Assembly (NCBI GenBank): GCA_032622095.1
Contig: CP136064.1
Span: 134,675,129-134,739,128, forward strand
Origin: Siphonodentalium dalli
Lineage: Eukaryota; Mollusca; Scaphopoda; Gadilida; Siphonodentaliidae
DNA length: 64,000 bases
Direction: 5' to 3'
Shown here: in pieces, positions 45,111 to 56,700 of the stretch
How the letters are laid out: the number at the start of each line of letters is the position of its first letter
Position numbering within the stretch: position 1 is the first letter of the stretch
The notes under the pieces: model-generated
Told to the model about the DNA's origin: nothing
The model's input: the letters and a program-made list of their open reading frames with translations, nothing else
Databases searched by the model: none
Program-made: the position numbers and the translations under genes

Positions 45111-46400
45111 GTCGGGCCGGTAAAATCTTAAACATCACCGCATACTAGAGTATATAGGTCTATGGATATTGGGTTCGTTTATTTATTAGGTTTACAGTGT
45201 TTATTAACATAATAAAACAATACGCCAATTAAAACACTTTTCCTTGACGAATCTTGGTATGGCTTCATTTAGTAGTCAATTGCCACAGCTATATAGTCAA
45301 AACGTGTTTAATTCACAAGCACGAGTCATGTATATGGCATGCAGTGAGTACCGGTACCCTATATAAACCTCCTGACATGTAATCAGATTTGTGTTGATTG
45401 CTCTAATTTGACAAGAGAGTGCGCAATTAGCGCTATATAACAAGTTCCATGACACTGAAAAAAGTTCACGGCTGACCTAGTGAATTATAGCGATGTCAAC
45501 ACTGTGCTCCCTGATGAAGTCCGTGCAATGCGTGTACTGACTTCAAAGAAGTCGTCATTAATAGTCGCATTGTGATTGGTTAGCCAACAACAAACACCGA
45601 CGTCAATCATATAGTATCAACAGGTGTTGAATGGAGTTACCATGCACTGTGATTGGTTAAATCGAGCTCTACCCAAAGTGCATGTCTTTTGTGGATTCCG
45701 TTTCGTCAGCTGACGCTCAGAATAGGCTATGCTATGAGGTGTGACTACATGCATCCTTTATATTTCACTTAAAAAAGCATTTAGCTTTTATAATATGCAC
45801 GCATGCCCCCCCCCCCCCCCCCCCCCCCTTTCGCAAATAGGGGAACCTAATTATACAGTCTTCAAACTTTCCCAAAAAGCTATATGATCACCTGCAAGAT
45901 TCGATCAATATTTTCTAAAAAATTAACGCTGAATTCCCGATTCAGATGTTTCCACTCCACCTCTCTTAGGCCTAAATCCCGTTCGCCACATTCGTGACTG
46001 CAGTCGGTGGAAAGTGGGGATGGGTCATTGTCAGATAGTAACCGTTTTTGCAAATGGACCTTTATATTGGGATCGTTCCATTTCCAAACACACTAATTTA
46101 GAGTTTCGATGAGACAGAGAGATTCATCATTGAGTTCATACCTGTAAATAACATGTATGGGCGCCAATACAAACTGAAACTATATATGAATTCCTACATT
46201 GATCATTGACTCTAGGCCTACCCGTTGAGAAAAAAAAATCATTTTCCGACTTTGTATCCCTGAACCAATTTATGTGGTACATGCATGTAATGAGAAATAG
46301 TAATGCCCCATAAATTATTTGGACATCCTTGGCACCCAAACAGGTGTACCGAAAAGAATCCTGGATATACACCTGGCTTTGAACAAGCCCCTATCCATTG
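45111..46400. other. Unannotated stretch upstream of the BEN-domain locus
   Basis: It contains a 23-base C run at 45806-45828. No gene was recognised. Confidence 0.45.
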
Positions 46401-46407
46401 ACAGTTG

Positions 46408-46456
46408 TGACGTAATTATCACGGTTACGCCGTAACTTATGACGTAATTATCACGG
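46408..46456 (+). promoter_or_regulatory. Duplicated TGACGTAATTATCACGG block, candidate promoter element
   Basis: Two copies lie at 46408-46424 and 46440-46456, each followed by T(T/C)ACGC, 32 bp apart and 40-90 bp before the ATG at 46496. TGACGTAA is the half-site type bound by ATF/CREB and PAR-bZIP factors. Regulatory use is inferred from position and duplication only. Confidence 0.45.
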
Positions 46457-46495
46457 TCACGCACGAGCGCGAGGTAATTTTTCATTTTGCGTCTG

Positions 46496-46654
46496 ATGTT
46501 TCCGAGAATGGACGCGTTTGAAGTACAGTACGTTTTTCCGAAGAAGTGGGCTGGTGCCATCGAGTCGCTGAGCACGTGGAAGGTGAAGAATAGTCATCAG
46601 GTGCTACTCGGTGATGAGGTAGCCTTCAAATATAAAAGTCAGAGTTGGATTTAG
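46496..46654 (+). CDS. Upstream 52-codon ORF of the BEN-domain locus (possible exon 1)
   Basis: The frame opens MFPRMDAFEVQYVFPKKWAG, contains TWKVKNSHQVLLGDEVAFKY and ends SQSWI before a TAG. A TTTA|GTAAGT donor-like site overlaps the stop (GT at 46654). It could therefore be exon 1 of a spliced transcript with the stop removed, or the 5' part of a gene shifted by one base relative to the next ORF. It lies just downstream of the duplicated TGACGTAA block and 18 bp before the next ATG. The GDEVAFKYKSQSWI stretch looks like a Tudor-like or other small beta module, but that is a guess. Confidence 0.5.
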   Translation: MFPRMDAFEVQYVFPKKWAGAIESLSTWKVKNSHQVLLGDEVAFKYKSQSWI

Positions 46655-46671
46655 TAAGTCCCACAATCCAA

Positions 46672-47442
46672 ATGCCCGAAATCAACAAAGAAGTGCCCGA
46701 TACACTTGATACAAATGAGAACAGTCAAACTTGTCCCGATATACTCGAAATGCCTAATTTACATTTCAACATTGAAACTGGCCCCGTGGCTGAAAATGCT
46801 ACCTATTCACAGACACTCCTTGAACAAATAAATTCAAAACTTGATCAATTATTAAAAGGGCAGAGAGAAAATACTGAAAAACTCCGGGTGCTAGAGGCAA
46901 TTGTAATATAAAAAAAATCAACATCTAACAAGCCAAATACAGAGCAAATAAGATCAAGCACTGGTATAAGTGATACTTGTAACATGGAAATACCAACACC
47001 TGCCACAGCTACTACCATGTGTAGTCCTATTATACCAGTATATGCCCACAAGTCATCACCAATTCCAGAACCATACATAACAGTGATAGTTGATGACATG
47101 ATTTCATTAGGGTCATTTGATACGAATGCAGACGTTAAAATAAACAGGACACAATACAATAAGATTTTACAAGGTTCAAAACATCCACAATATTTTATGT
47201 ACAAACTTTTAGATTTTTATTTTACCAAGGAAGAGTTATCAACATCAAACATGACACGCAAAACCAAAAACCCTAGGAACCAGACACAGCAAACACATAA
47301 ACAGAAAGCAACCCTCGATCCAAAAAAGACTAAAGCCATCATAAGCCATACCAAGTTACAGTTCCCACATTTTCAAAACAAATATTCTGACACACAAATG
47401 ATAAGACTCATCAACAGCAAATGCAGAAAAACCCACACCTAA
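46672..47442 (+). pseudogene. BEN-domain protein, reading frame interrupted by one in-frame TAA
   Basis: One frame runs from ATG 46672 to TAA 47442 with a single stop at 46909-46911, just before an A9 run. The first part (79 codons) ends in a predicted coiled coil around residues 48-78 (LLEQINSKLDQLLKGQ). The second part from 46984 holds the BEN signature: YNKILQGS, MYKLLDFYFTKEELSTSN, LDPKKTKAII then LINSKCRK at its C-terminus. BEN domains bind DNA and occur in chromatin repressors, insulator factors and some viral and transposon proteins. Coiled coil plus C-terminal BEN is a usual order. The stop, and the frame offset with the ORF at 46496, suggest a young pseudogene or an assembly error near the A run. 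A tiny intron is unlikely. No transposon ends flank it. Confidence 0.7.
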
Positions 47443-47482
47443 ATGCTTTCAGTGTTCTAATCTACCAGATACAATAACTTTT

Positions 47483-48003
47483 GACCAATACTAATAATGC
47501 AAGTTTTATTTTTGTTATGTTATGGGAAAAAAGTAGTTCATGTGGAATGTGTTTAAAAAAAGACTAAATTGTTTTTGCTGCATTAGTTACATTACATGAC
47601 CATTAGGCATGCTGCACTACAAACAACATTAAACTTTTGCTTTAAATTAATGAGTATACATTTTCTTAACACTTTCAAGATGGGAGCTGCGCTGGTGCAG
47701 CATTAAAGATCCTGTTTCAGGGCATTCTTGGACATGCGAGTCTCCCTATGGAAAACTCGCATATATCATTAAAGCGGCACCAGCACAGCTCAGTCATGAA
47801 AGGGTGAAGAAAATGTTTACTCATTTGTTTAAAGCAAATCTTGGAAAAAATGAATTAAGTCTGTTATTTGTAGCGCACCATGCCTAATGGTCATGTAATG
47901 TAACTGAATTCAGCAAAAGAATTAGTCTTTTTTAAACCATGCTACATGAACTACTTTTTTCCCATATCATAATAAAAATAGAACTTGAATTATTGGTATA
48001 TAA
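47483..48003. repeat. Foldback sequence with ~135-bp inverted arms
   Basis: Left arm 47483-47620 and right arm 47863-48003 are inverted copies (TGGGAAAAAAGTAGTTCATG versus its complement near 47950; CATTACATGACCATTAGGCA near 47591 versus TGCCTAATGGTCATGTAATG at 47881). The spacer holds the repeat at 47690-47815. It resembles a foldback MITE, with no convincing target duplication. Confidence 0.85.
47690..47815 (+). repeat. Dispersed repeat with GCTGCGCTGGTGCAGCATTA
   Basis: Related pieces lie at 33490-33535, 41265-41340, 48010-48070 and 52190-52440. Shared blocks are GAGTCTCCCTATGG, CTCGCATATAT, GCACCAGC-CAGCTC and TCATGAAAGGGT. It sits in the loop of the foldback. Confidence 0.7.
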
Positions 48004-48070
48004 TTTATATATGAGAGAATACATTGGTATAGAGTTTTTGCAAAATTACAGGAAGCTCCAGTCATGAAGG

Positions 48071-48832
48071 GTTTTAATTGAAGTCCCTCAAGATATTCGC
48101 AAATGTGCAGTGTAAAAATTTCAACATCCATTACTTATATTTACACTCAGCCGAGTCAACTGCAGATTATATAAAGTTCCTATTTAAAACATTATTCTTG
48201 TAGCAAGTTGTGTTGACACAAAAAATGTAACATAAGGTGACTACTGATCACGATTAACAGTGTGTATAGTTGATGCTCATTGTGGAAACAATTATTTCAA
48301 CATGCAGAATCAGATCACTGCCCATAGCGAACACCTTAATGCACTTTAAAGGCAAGGATGGCCTTCGCGGTGGGTATGCTCTTAAAAAAGTCACACCCAT
48401 TAAAAGTGCCATAAACAGCTAGAAAATTTTAATATAGAAATATTTTATTCTTATACACAATTCAACTATTGTGTAAATAGTTTATATGCTTTGATATTTA
48501 CGCAATATTTATGATTGGTATAAGAACATGGTCTGTCTATATTTTAATATTCTTTCTGTTTATGGTGGTTTTAACAGGTGTGACTATTTTAACAGCAAGC
48601 CACCACGATGGCTATCCATGCCTTTAACCATTGCTATCTTTACCATGGTTAAACTGCACTAATCAGATTTGTGTCCCCACCATATGATACCAATGATTTT
48701 TTTCAACTGGTAGACTGGAACCTGGATCAATCTACTACATTTGTTCACATTACACTGCACAATTTTGACACAGCCTCTTTAATAATAAACACATCAAAAA
48801 AATTATTAAGTTCCCCCAATAATACCCTGATG
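48071..48832. other. Unannotated stretch
   Basis: No recognisable gene or repeat. Confidence 0.45.
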
Positions 48833-49008
48833 AATAAATAACCTGTATCTTTTATGTCAACAGTCAATATATAACAAAAAATGTCAATATCACTTGATTG
48901 GAAAATGTTGTCAGAATGCCAGTTGATGGTAAAATTTTTCCAATCAAGTGATATCGACATTTTTTGTTATATATTGACTGTTGACATAAAAGATACAGGT
49001 TATTTATT
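48833..49008. repeat. Nearly perfect 73-bp-arm hairpin
   Basis: Arms 48833-48905 and 48936-49008 are reverse complements with a single visible mismatch (CAATATC against CGATATC) around a 30-bp loop. The minus frame through it is a shadow. Arms are longer than a usual pre-miRNA. It may be a recent snap-back insertion or a hairpin RNA source. Confidence 0.9.
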
Positions 49009-49107
49009 ATATGAAGGGTAAGGGGTCTTATTTTTTATTTGAGGTGGTTATTATTTATAAGCTGGTAATAATTGTTCTATTCATTGACACTCAATTTTCC
49101 TGAACAG

Positions 49108-49270
49108 GGTTCCTACTGGCTCCAGTCTGATTGGGTTAGCTGATCAGTGGAGTGGGGGGGGGGGGGGGGGGTATCAAAATATGAAGATTGATATTGAATA
49201 ATTTATTTGATGATAGGGTTCCTACTTGCTCCAGTCTGATTGGGTTTGCTGATCAGTGGAATGGAGGTTG
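49108..49270 (+). repeat. Direct duplication of a 50-bp block, with an 18-base G run
   Basis: GGGTTCCTACTGGCTCCAGT at 49108 and GGGTTCCTACTTGCTCCAGT at 49218 are each followed by CTGATTGGGTT-GCTGATCAG. The first copy continues into G18 (49154-49171). Confidence 0.85.
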
Positions 49271-50181
49271 TTGGGTGATTTAATATGAAAAGCTGAGAAA
49301 TATTAACATTTTGAATAATTTATTTCATAGCTTATTACATGGCTGCACGTTCTGGGCTGCTGCTCTCCATCTGAAAATATAGATATAATAATAATTAAGA
49401 ATGAATACCAGAACACAATACACAAAAATAATACTGTCATTTCAAACCGTATGAGGTTAAAAGGGGCCATAACCTTGTTAGATTTGATAAATATAGCGTA
49501 GCAGATAAATAATGTCTTGTGTTATTGACTGATACAAACATGCGTTCATGTTAATATAAATGCTGCGTTTTGGATTTATATCACAGCAACATGATGCAAT
49601 GCAGCAGCATCACTACATTATTAAAAGCCAATCGATATACACCCCACACACCTAGAGGTTGACTACATAATAAACATGATAAATTCAGTTGCAGAAATGG
49701 ATCGCGTAATCACCTTATTTAAACGTCCACAGAGTAACGGGCATAAATCAGAATCCAGAATAAGATTCTTCAACTGACCAACAAAAATAGATATAACATT
49801 GTGATAAGGTTTTCAGTGGATAACAAGTGTATGCTTTATATAATTTTGTGGCAATACATTTTCTTTTGATATTAATAAACATTTTGGAAGCTGTCCAAGT
49901 ATTTCAGAGTATTTCAATAAACAATAAGAGTGAAGTGAACAAGCACTATGAAGAAAATATTTAACAGTCAGTGGGTTGCTTTCCAGAAATAAATTTGAAT
50001 TAATCACTGGTTTGGTTCAAGTGCATACTTAACTTGTTATCCAATGTTTTTTAAGTGCACATGACTGGATTAATTACTGGCATTAAATTTATCTGATTAG
50101 AAATATTCAACTGTTTTGCAGTTACTATATCATAACTGGTTCTAGTAGAACGTTAAAAGCAAGATGTTGCTAGATTTGACA
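49271..50181. other. Unannotated stretch
   Basis: No recognisable gene or repeat. Confidence 0.45.
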
Positions 50182-50313
50182 AATAATTGACTCCTTAACC
50201 ATAGCAGATTTATGGGAAATATTGCTTATTGTCATTCATTGGAAAGCACTGAGGATTTAATCCTGAAAAGTTACCCATAATCCTGCTGTGGTTAAGGAGT
50301 TGATTATTCAGAT
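50182..50313. repeat. Short MITE-like inverted repeat
   Basis: The left arm AATTGACTCCTTAACCATAG and the right arm CTGTGGTTAAGGAGTTGATT are inverted. They continue with CAGATTTATGGG against CCCATAATCCTG. Part of the left arm also occurs alone at 42308. Confidence 0.8.
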
Positions 50314-50330
50314 TTATGTAAATTTTGTTT

Positions 50331-50665
50331 AAAGACATATTATGCACTTGTTAATAGGGTGCGTGAAACTGATAACTTAGTATTAAGGTGCTATGCCAAC
50401 TGGAGGAATGCAGCATTCTACTAACATCACCGAAAATATCAAGCAAATCGACCATACCACTCCATAGAAAACATTGTCTGAACTACGCTAAATTGTAAAT
50501 ATTTACTACTCGAATCGGGACGCTTCTATCTGCGATAAACTAACGAAAACGATTTTGCCATCGGCAGTCACTGCATTTAATTAAAATGTAAGAATAACGG
50601 TGTGTGTTGTCAATTTAGATATAATATTTGTAAAAATAACTACTTTGAACAAGATTATTCTCCAT
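50331..50665 (+). repeat. Second copy of the interior of the 15.56-kb hAT-like element
   Basis: Runs parallel to 15950-16285: AAAGACATATTATG-ACTTGT, GCTATGCCAACTGGAGGAAT, TACCACTCCATAGAAAA, AATTGTAAATATTTACTACT and TGAACAAGATTATTC. The element termini and TTTGCCAAAT motifs are absent here. Confidence 0.85.
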
Positions 50666-51633
50666 TTCTTAATTAAGTGAATTTAAGTCACAAAATATTT
50701 AGAATACTGGTATCTTAGCTTCCTTCAAAAGAAAATCCAGTCATGTGCATTTTGTAATGGAACATTTTGAAGAAACAAAAACTATTTGTTTGGACCACAG
50801 ATAATCAAACATGCTTCTCAGGCGCTTTCATTTTGCATAAAACTTAATTGTATTGACGTCAATCCTGGTCAAGTTCAATTTCTTTAAAATGCATCATTCT
50901 GTTTGTCTTGGAGGCAAACATGTGACACAAGTACATCAGATGAGATGATTAAACATTGAAGTTCTAGAACATCTGCCTGTGAAACATAGTTTTGATTTTT
51001 TGTGGCCTTATACTTCAGGATTCTGTAAATAGATCTGTAAGTACTTCAGTTAAAGTTGATTAAAATACATTTTTTAAACTCCAAACTCTTGATATTTTCA
51101 AATACCCATGAAATTCTGGTGGGATGAACTAGTTCATAATTATTGCACCAGTTTATGTTAACAAGTTCACACAATAGTGCGTTTTTATATATTCATGTAC
51201 AGAGCCAGGAACATGTGTCACTAATGTAATATCTAAACCAACGTTTCATAACTTTGATAGCATACTAGGATGTAATGTTGAGAAAGTGAATCATACATAC
51301 AACTTACATGCAATTACAGCAGTTGTTTATATATGTTTTATAATCAAAAAGTGCATTGGGTTATAGTTTATTGGTGACATCGGATCCTGACCCTGCTATA
51401 TATCAGTTCAGTTAGTCATATTCCCACCAACAATGTTCGGGAATGAAAATTTTCTATGTGATATCAATCCCAATCATGGTACCAATAATTACAGACAATA
51501 GATATGCCACTCTGATGTTTAAAGATCCCTAGTCTGATTTGACACCAATAAAAAGTAAGAATTTCACAATTCAATTTGCCACTTGCCAGGCAAAAGCAAA
51601 TAAAATCCACAAATGCTCCTAAATGGGAACGCT
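50666..51633. other. Unannotated stretch
   Basis: No recognisable gene or repeat. Confidence 0.45.
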
Positions 51634-51639
51634 CTTTAT

Positions 51640-51885
51640 TTAATATCTACTGCTTGAGGAAGCAAAAGGATGGATGCTCTTTATATGGAGGCGATCATTG
51701 GAATTATTGCTAGGCTCTTCAAAAACATACTGAACATTGCAAATTGTCCCATTGGTTTGATCTAATTTCGTGTAAAGAAAACATATGGCTCGTGGTGTTA
51801 AATCAGACAGGGTATCTTTAATAAAGCACATGATACCATCAGAGTGTATTTTGAAAATGCCCAGCCTGGCCAGCCATATTGAAGT
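51640..51885 (-). CDS. Possible C-terminal exon of unknown family
   Basis: On the minus strand a frame can be read from upstream of the ATG at 51831 (WLARLGIFKIHSDGI) through MCFIKDTLSDLTPRAICFLY, TKLDQTNGTICNVQYVFEEP and SNNSNDRLHIKSI to a TAA at 51640-51642. The stop is followed at once by an overlapping AATAAA. An in-frame stop and a TTTTTTCTGTGCAG acceptor-like site lie further upstream in a different phase. Composition is non-repetitive and protein-like, but I do not recognise the family. It could be a terminal exon or a retrocopy end; chance cannot be excluded. Confidence 0.3.
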   Translation of the reverse strand, partial: TSIWLARLGIFKIHSDGIMCFIKDTLSDLTPRAICFLYTKLDQTNGTICNVQYVFEEPSNNSNDRLHIKSIHPFASSSSRY

Positions 51886-52189
51886 TTTTAAGTGTTTCTG
51901 TCCTCAGTAAAATACTGCACAGAAAAAATATCCTATGCTTCCACCAAAAGCCTACTTTTAATAATCTGTCAAATCTATTGTATTGACATCTGGAAAATAG
52001 CAGAAGTTGATAGCCAGCCAACAATTTCACTCATTGTGGAGTGAAACATGCCCAAATTTTTTTTTTAAATGGGTCTGGATATCCATTATAAATTTTAATA
52101 TTGCCGCAGGTTTCATGTGTCAAAAAAAACTTGCAAGAATTATATGTCATTAATGAATTATTAGGCTTAACCCTTTTATAAGGCTTTAA

Positions 52190-52440
52190 CCATTTTATGA
52201 GAGGACTTGTGCAGCATTGAAGATCCTATGCCAGTGCATTCTTTTTTATATATGGGAGTCTCCACATATATGGATATAAGAGAATGCACTAGCTTACAAT
52301 GTCAAGATAACAGTTTAGTCCAATGTATCCTCATATATGTGAGGCTCCCTATGGGAGACACGCATATATAGGATAATCAATTGGCACAGTGGTTTGACAA
52401 AATTTGAGGAAGCTCCAGTCATGGAAGTGTTATTGAAGTC
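52190..52440 (+). repeat. Dispersed repeat with internal hairpin
   Basis: AGTGCATTCTTTTTTATATA and TATAAGAGAATGCACT are inverted around TGGGAGTCTCC. TGAGGCTCCCTATGGGAGAC follows. Related to 47690-47815 and 48010-48070. Confidence 0.7.
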
Positions 52441-52583
52441 GTTAATTAATTATCAGGCTTTGTGATATATTGTTAAGAATATCAAACATTTGTTATTTGA
52501 TCTCCCCAAGGCTGAAAAGTTGGTGGAAACAAAGATTCTTAACAGATACTGGTATATCATATTGATAATGGCATGATAAATAA

Positions 52584-52680
52584 AAGTATCAGACACTATA
52601 GCTCAACTTGGAGAGGGGATGGCACTATACATTACAGTCAAGGATCAATTGGAGGAAAAAATGTCAGTAGGGCACACCAA
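52584..52680 (+). repeat. Diverged HINE head fragment
   Basis: AAGTATCAGACACTATAGCT and CAACTTGGAGAGGGG match the head. No core or tail follows. Confidence 0.65.
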
Positions 52681-52815
52681 AATACTTGGTGAATTGTTGA
52701 TGGATGCAGACTTTGCAGAGTGAGACAGACTTCTCGGGCAAAAACAGCTTGGGATATCGGTTGGGTGGGAGTTAACTTGCTTGTATGTCTTCAGATTATG
52801 TCAAATGGACACTTA

Positions 52816-53176
52816 GGGACCTTGTCAAAACTAAAACGGTAATACCGGCGGTAAAATAATGCCAAAATCGGTTATTTCACCGGTAATTTTACCGGTAATT
52901 TACCGGTAATTTAACCGGTAATTTAACCGGTAATTTAACCGGTAATTTGATTGGCAATTTTACCGGTAATTTTACCGGTAATTTCACCGGTAATTTCACA
53001 GGTAATTTTACCGGTAATTTGATTGGCAATTTTCCCGGTAATTCTACCGGTAATTTTACCGGTAATTTCACCGGTAAGTTCACAGGTAATTTTACCGGTA
53101 ATTTGATTGGCAAGTTTACCGGTAATTTTACCGGTAATTTTATTGGCAATTTTCCCGGTAATTCTACCGGTAGGCT
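52816..53176 (+). mobile_element. 5' end of a Harbinger-like element with an ACCGGTAATTTT array
   Basis: TTA (52813-52815) is followed by GGGACCTTGTCAAAACTAAA and CGGTAATACCGGCGG. From 52879 about 25 near-12-bp units ACCGGTAATTTT follow, with higher-order blocks marked by GATTGGCAA near 52949, 53021 and 53105 (spacing 72 and 84 bp). Frames reading TGNFTGNF or KLPVKLPV are translations of the 12-bp unit. No 3' terminus was found in the window. Confidence 0.75.
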
Positions 53177-53776
53177 AATGTCCTATTGCTAACTTTTTGT
53201 CACCATCGGTAACTTAGCATGATTTCTATCAAACCAGAATCACAGAGCCGATGCTGTAACTGGAGGCAATCGTCGCACTGAAGCGCATGCTGGGGTGGTT
53301 TCACTTCGTGTTAAAAGGCACTTTACGGAACATCTTTGTGTTGTGATGACAGATAATGATTGCCTTATATACTGTATGTTGTCGGCATATAAAAGTGATT
53401 ATCTATCCGACGTTCTGAAGCCATATTCCCTCTGACGTGTGAGGTGTGTTATCCGACTGGTTACTGTGTAAACAACCTGCCTCTTTTGTTTTGATAGGGA
53501 ATGGGGACAGTAATGGCTTCTAGATCTTCTAAGCTAAAGGGTTTCCCAAAATCCAGATAGTGAGATGAACTCTTGAGAATAAGAGAATATTCAGAATGTG
53601 AAAACAGTTCATTATGGTTATTTATGGATTCGGTAGTTTATCTTTCAAACCGACTAATGACGTAGTAATGTGATATACCCGTGTGGGTCCCGATCCATTA
53701 ATTTTAGAATAGGCTTTTTAAAACCACCAAGCTGGCTCACTCTCCCTGGATGTGAATTACGTTTAGAATTACGACT
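53177..53776. other. Unannotated stretch
   Basis: No recognisable gene or repeat. Confidence 0.4.
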
Positions 53777-56700
53777 TTATATATGTCATCAACGTCGTTT
53801 TTCGGTTGATCTATGAGCGTATAGACCGATTAATGATTATACGAAGTATTTTATTCGTCTACTGATCGGTCTATCGGTACGTATAAAAGCCGAACACAAC
53901 CGAACACAACCGAACATAACCGAACACAAGTCCAAATAATGGGAAATATCACGAATAAAGTTCATAGGCATGTGTATTCATGTTCACACTATTACTATAC
54001 GAAGTTTGGTGGAGTTCGGGCAAATAATAAGTGTTTTATTCGATATTTTGTAAAACGCGTTTTGTGTTCGGCATAGAAAAGCCGAACATAAGTTATAATT
54101 TTGTCTAACGGCTGTCTAGCTAGGTGATAATTAATATCTGACATGGTCACTAATCCGAAAGGCTTTAATTGTTGTTGATGGCGGTCTCTCACCTATTGTA
54201 GTTCAGTGTTTTGACAAATAGTTTCAGTGTTTGATGGCGCCTACTATTATAGAAACAACATGCTTTTGATAGGCCCCGTCGTGAAAGACAACGATTGTAA
54301 AAACGTCGAGTGACAAACAAGTTTTCCCGCTAGTACACATACCTTATGCACTCGTCACATGAAGCAAAACTTGGTGTAAACAATATTTATACACAATACA
54401 AAAGAAGACAAGAAAACCATAGTCAGAAATGGTAACGCCACCAAGATCATATTATTAGCCATAAATATAAATCATAATATAAAATATATTGGTTACATGA
54501 ATTCCGTTAAGAAAAGTAATTCTTCAAATTATTACAATGAACTACGGCTTATAAATTACTGCAGGTTTCTCAGTCGCCACACCAGAATGCTTCTAAATGC
54601 GGATCAAAGCTAAGAGTGCATGGCACAGCCATTGTTCATAGACATTTTACAGATAGCGAGAATGATGCATGCTGGGAACGAAAGTATCCACAGCAAAGCA
54701 ATGTGCTTACGGCCGCATGCGTTTATTATAGGGGATTTATGGTGGGCCTATAAAACTAATTATAACTTTGTTATCTGTCATAGTTTATGCGTGAAATTTT
54801 AAACATATATACCATGGACATACATATACCCCTTCCAGAATGTTGAAAAACATTTTCAGTTGCTCATCGTATTTTTATAGACGAAATAGTCCGAAATTTC
54901 AGAAAATTGCGCTAACTGCTCAATGTTTTAATGTGTTACAAAACGTCTGATAAAAAGAGTTCTATCGGGAATATTCACACCATTTTTTTTCAGAGAACAT
55001 AGAGTAAACATAGTCCTATCGGGATATCGTAAAGGAGATTAATTAAAACCCTCAGACTGCCGAAACTGACGACATTATATTCGCTTTTTCGTGTCCCACG
55101 GAAATGAAACTTGTCTGTCCATTGATCACGTTATTTATTTGACATAGTATATTTTTTTCTGTTGTATTTGAACACTTGTTGCACGTGCAGGCTGCACGAT
55201 TATAATAACTTCAACCGATAAGCGCCGACTGATACCCGCGCAACAGTTTGTCTCAAATAAATTGTTATCAAAACGCAGGTTTATGGCCGCGGACATAAGC
55301 CGATTAAGTGTAATATTTGTAATTTATCCATGAACTTGACTGAAAAATTGTGATTCTATCACCATTAGCCACGAAAATCGGACCTCTAAACAGGCAAGTT
55401 TGATTTTCGAGGGACATGAACAAGCGAATTTATTGTCGGCAGTTTCGGCAGTCTGAGGGTTAATTAATCCCGAATTAAACGGAACTACTTTACGATAGTC
55501 CGATAGTACTATGTTTACTCTATGCATGTTCTCTGAAAAAATAGTGTGAATATTCCAGATAGAACTCTTTTTATCAGACGTTGTGTAACACCTTAAAACA
55601 TTGAGCAGTTATAGCGCAAACCGAAATGTGTTGTCTTGCAAGATATCCCACCGCTTTAGCTAAATTTACCTTCCTACAATATCCATAAAGAGGATCATAT
55701 ATTATATACCCACGGTTTTAATTATAGAATATAAAATATATTGGTTTCGCGAATGACCAACTCAGAATTCCGTTAAAATAACAATAACAACCAGCACCTA
55801 TAACGAACCGTTTTACTGGACTTGGCCTACTGGTCGCGTAGTTCCGACTTTTAAATAAACGGAATTTCCAACTCTATAAATAAAAGCCCCACAAGAATCC
55901 TGTCCACCACGCAATATCAAAATATCAGCCGCTAGATACACCACAGGTGGCGTAATGAATATTTTACAAAAATGCTAATGGGTGATTATGGGTGATTGGA
56001 AAGGGATGAGACAACAAGCCTGGTGTGGCTTTTTTTGTAATTAAGTCCTCTCCCAAAACGTGACGAGAATAATAATAATTACAAAAATAAATATTTATGT
56101 AACTTCATGGAAAGATTACAACTCAAAGTTTTTAACGTTTGACGATACCGCAAAACGGGGCTATTGCCAAGAAGCCATGTCAGACTAAAAGAGTAAAGAC
56201 ATGCAAAACTAGATCAATCAACCCTAGCAAACATCAAAAAGTATCTTGAGCGCAAAATAAATCATCTTTATTCCTTTCATATCACATTCCTGTCATATCA
56301 GAGACATATTTGAAAAGAAAATAAGATCTTAAATTTCTGCATATCACAGCATATCAGACTTTTAAAAAGATACAATACGAAACGCTCTTTATTCGGGGCG
56401 CGTGCTGATATTTGTCCAGTATGATCCATCTAAACAACCATATTGTACGAATGTACTTGTAATAATAACGGGGTGGGGGTAACATTTTAGTGAGAATGCA
56501 GACGAAAATGGACAACAATACGTTTTTCTCGCGAATAAAGCCTGCCAAATCCCATCTGGCAGATATTACTTATCACCTATCAGCGGTTAAACTAATCCAC
56601 GAGACAGACGTTTGTGTTCTGCTTTTCTATGCCGAACACAAACGCGTTATACAAAACATCTAACAAAACACTCATTATTGAAGCAAACTCCACCAAACTT

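Noticed and set aside
52889-53192. Opposing ORFs with KLPVKLPV and TGNFTGNF repeats
   Set aside because: Both strands stay open because of the 12-bp unit; there is no start context, no flanking exon and it lies inside a transposon end.
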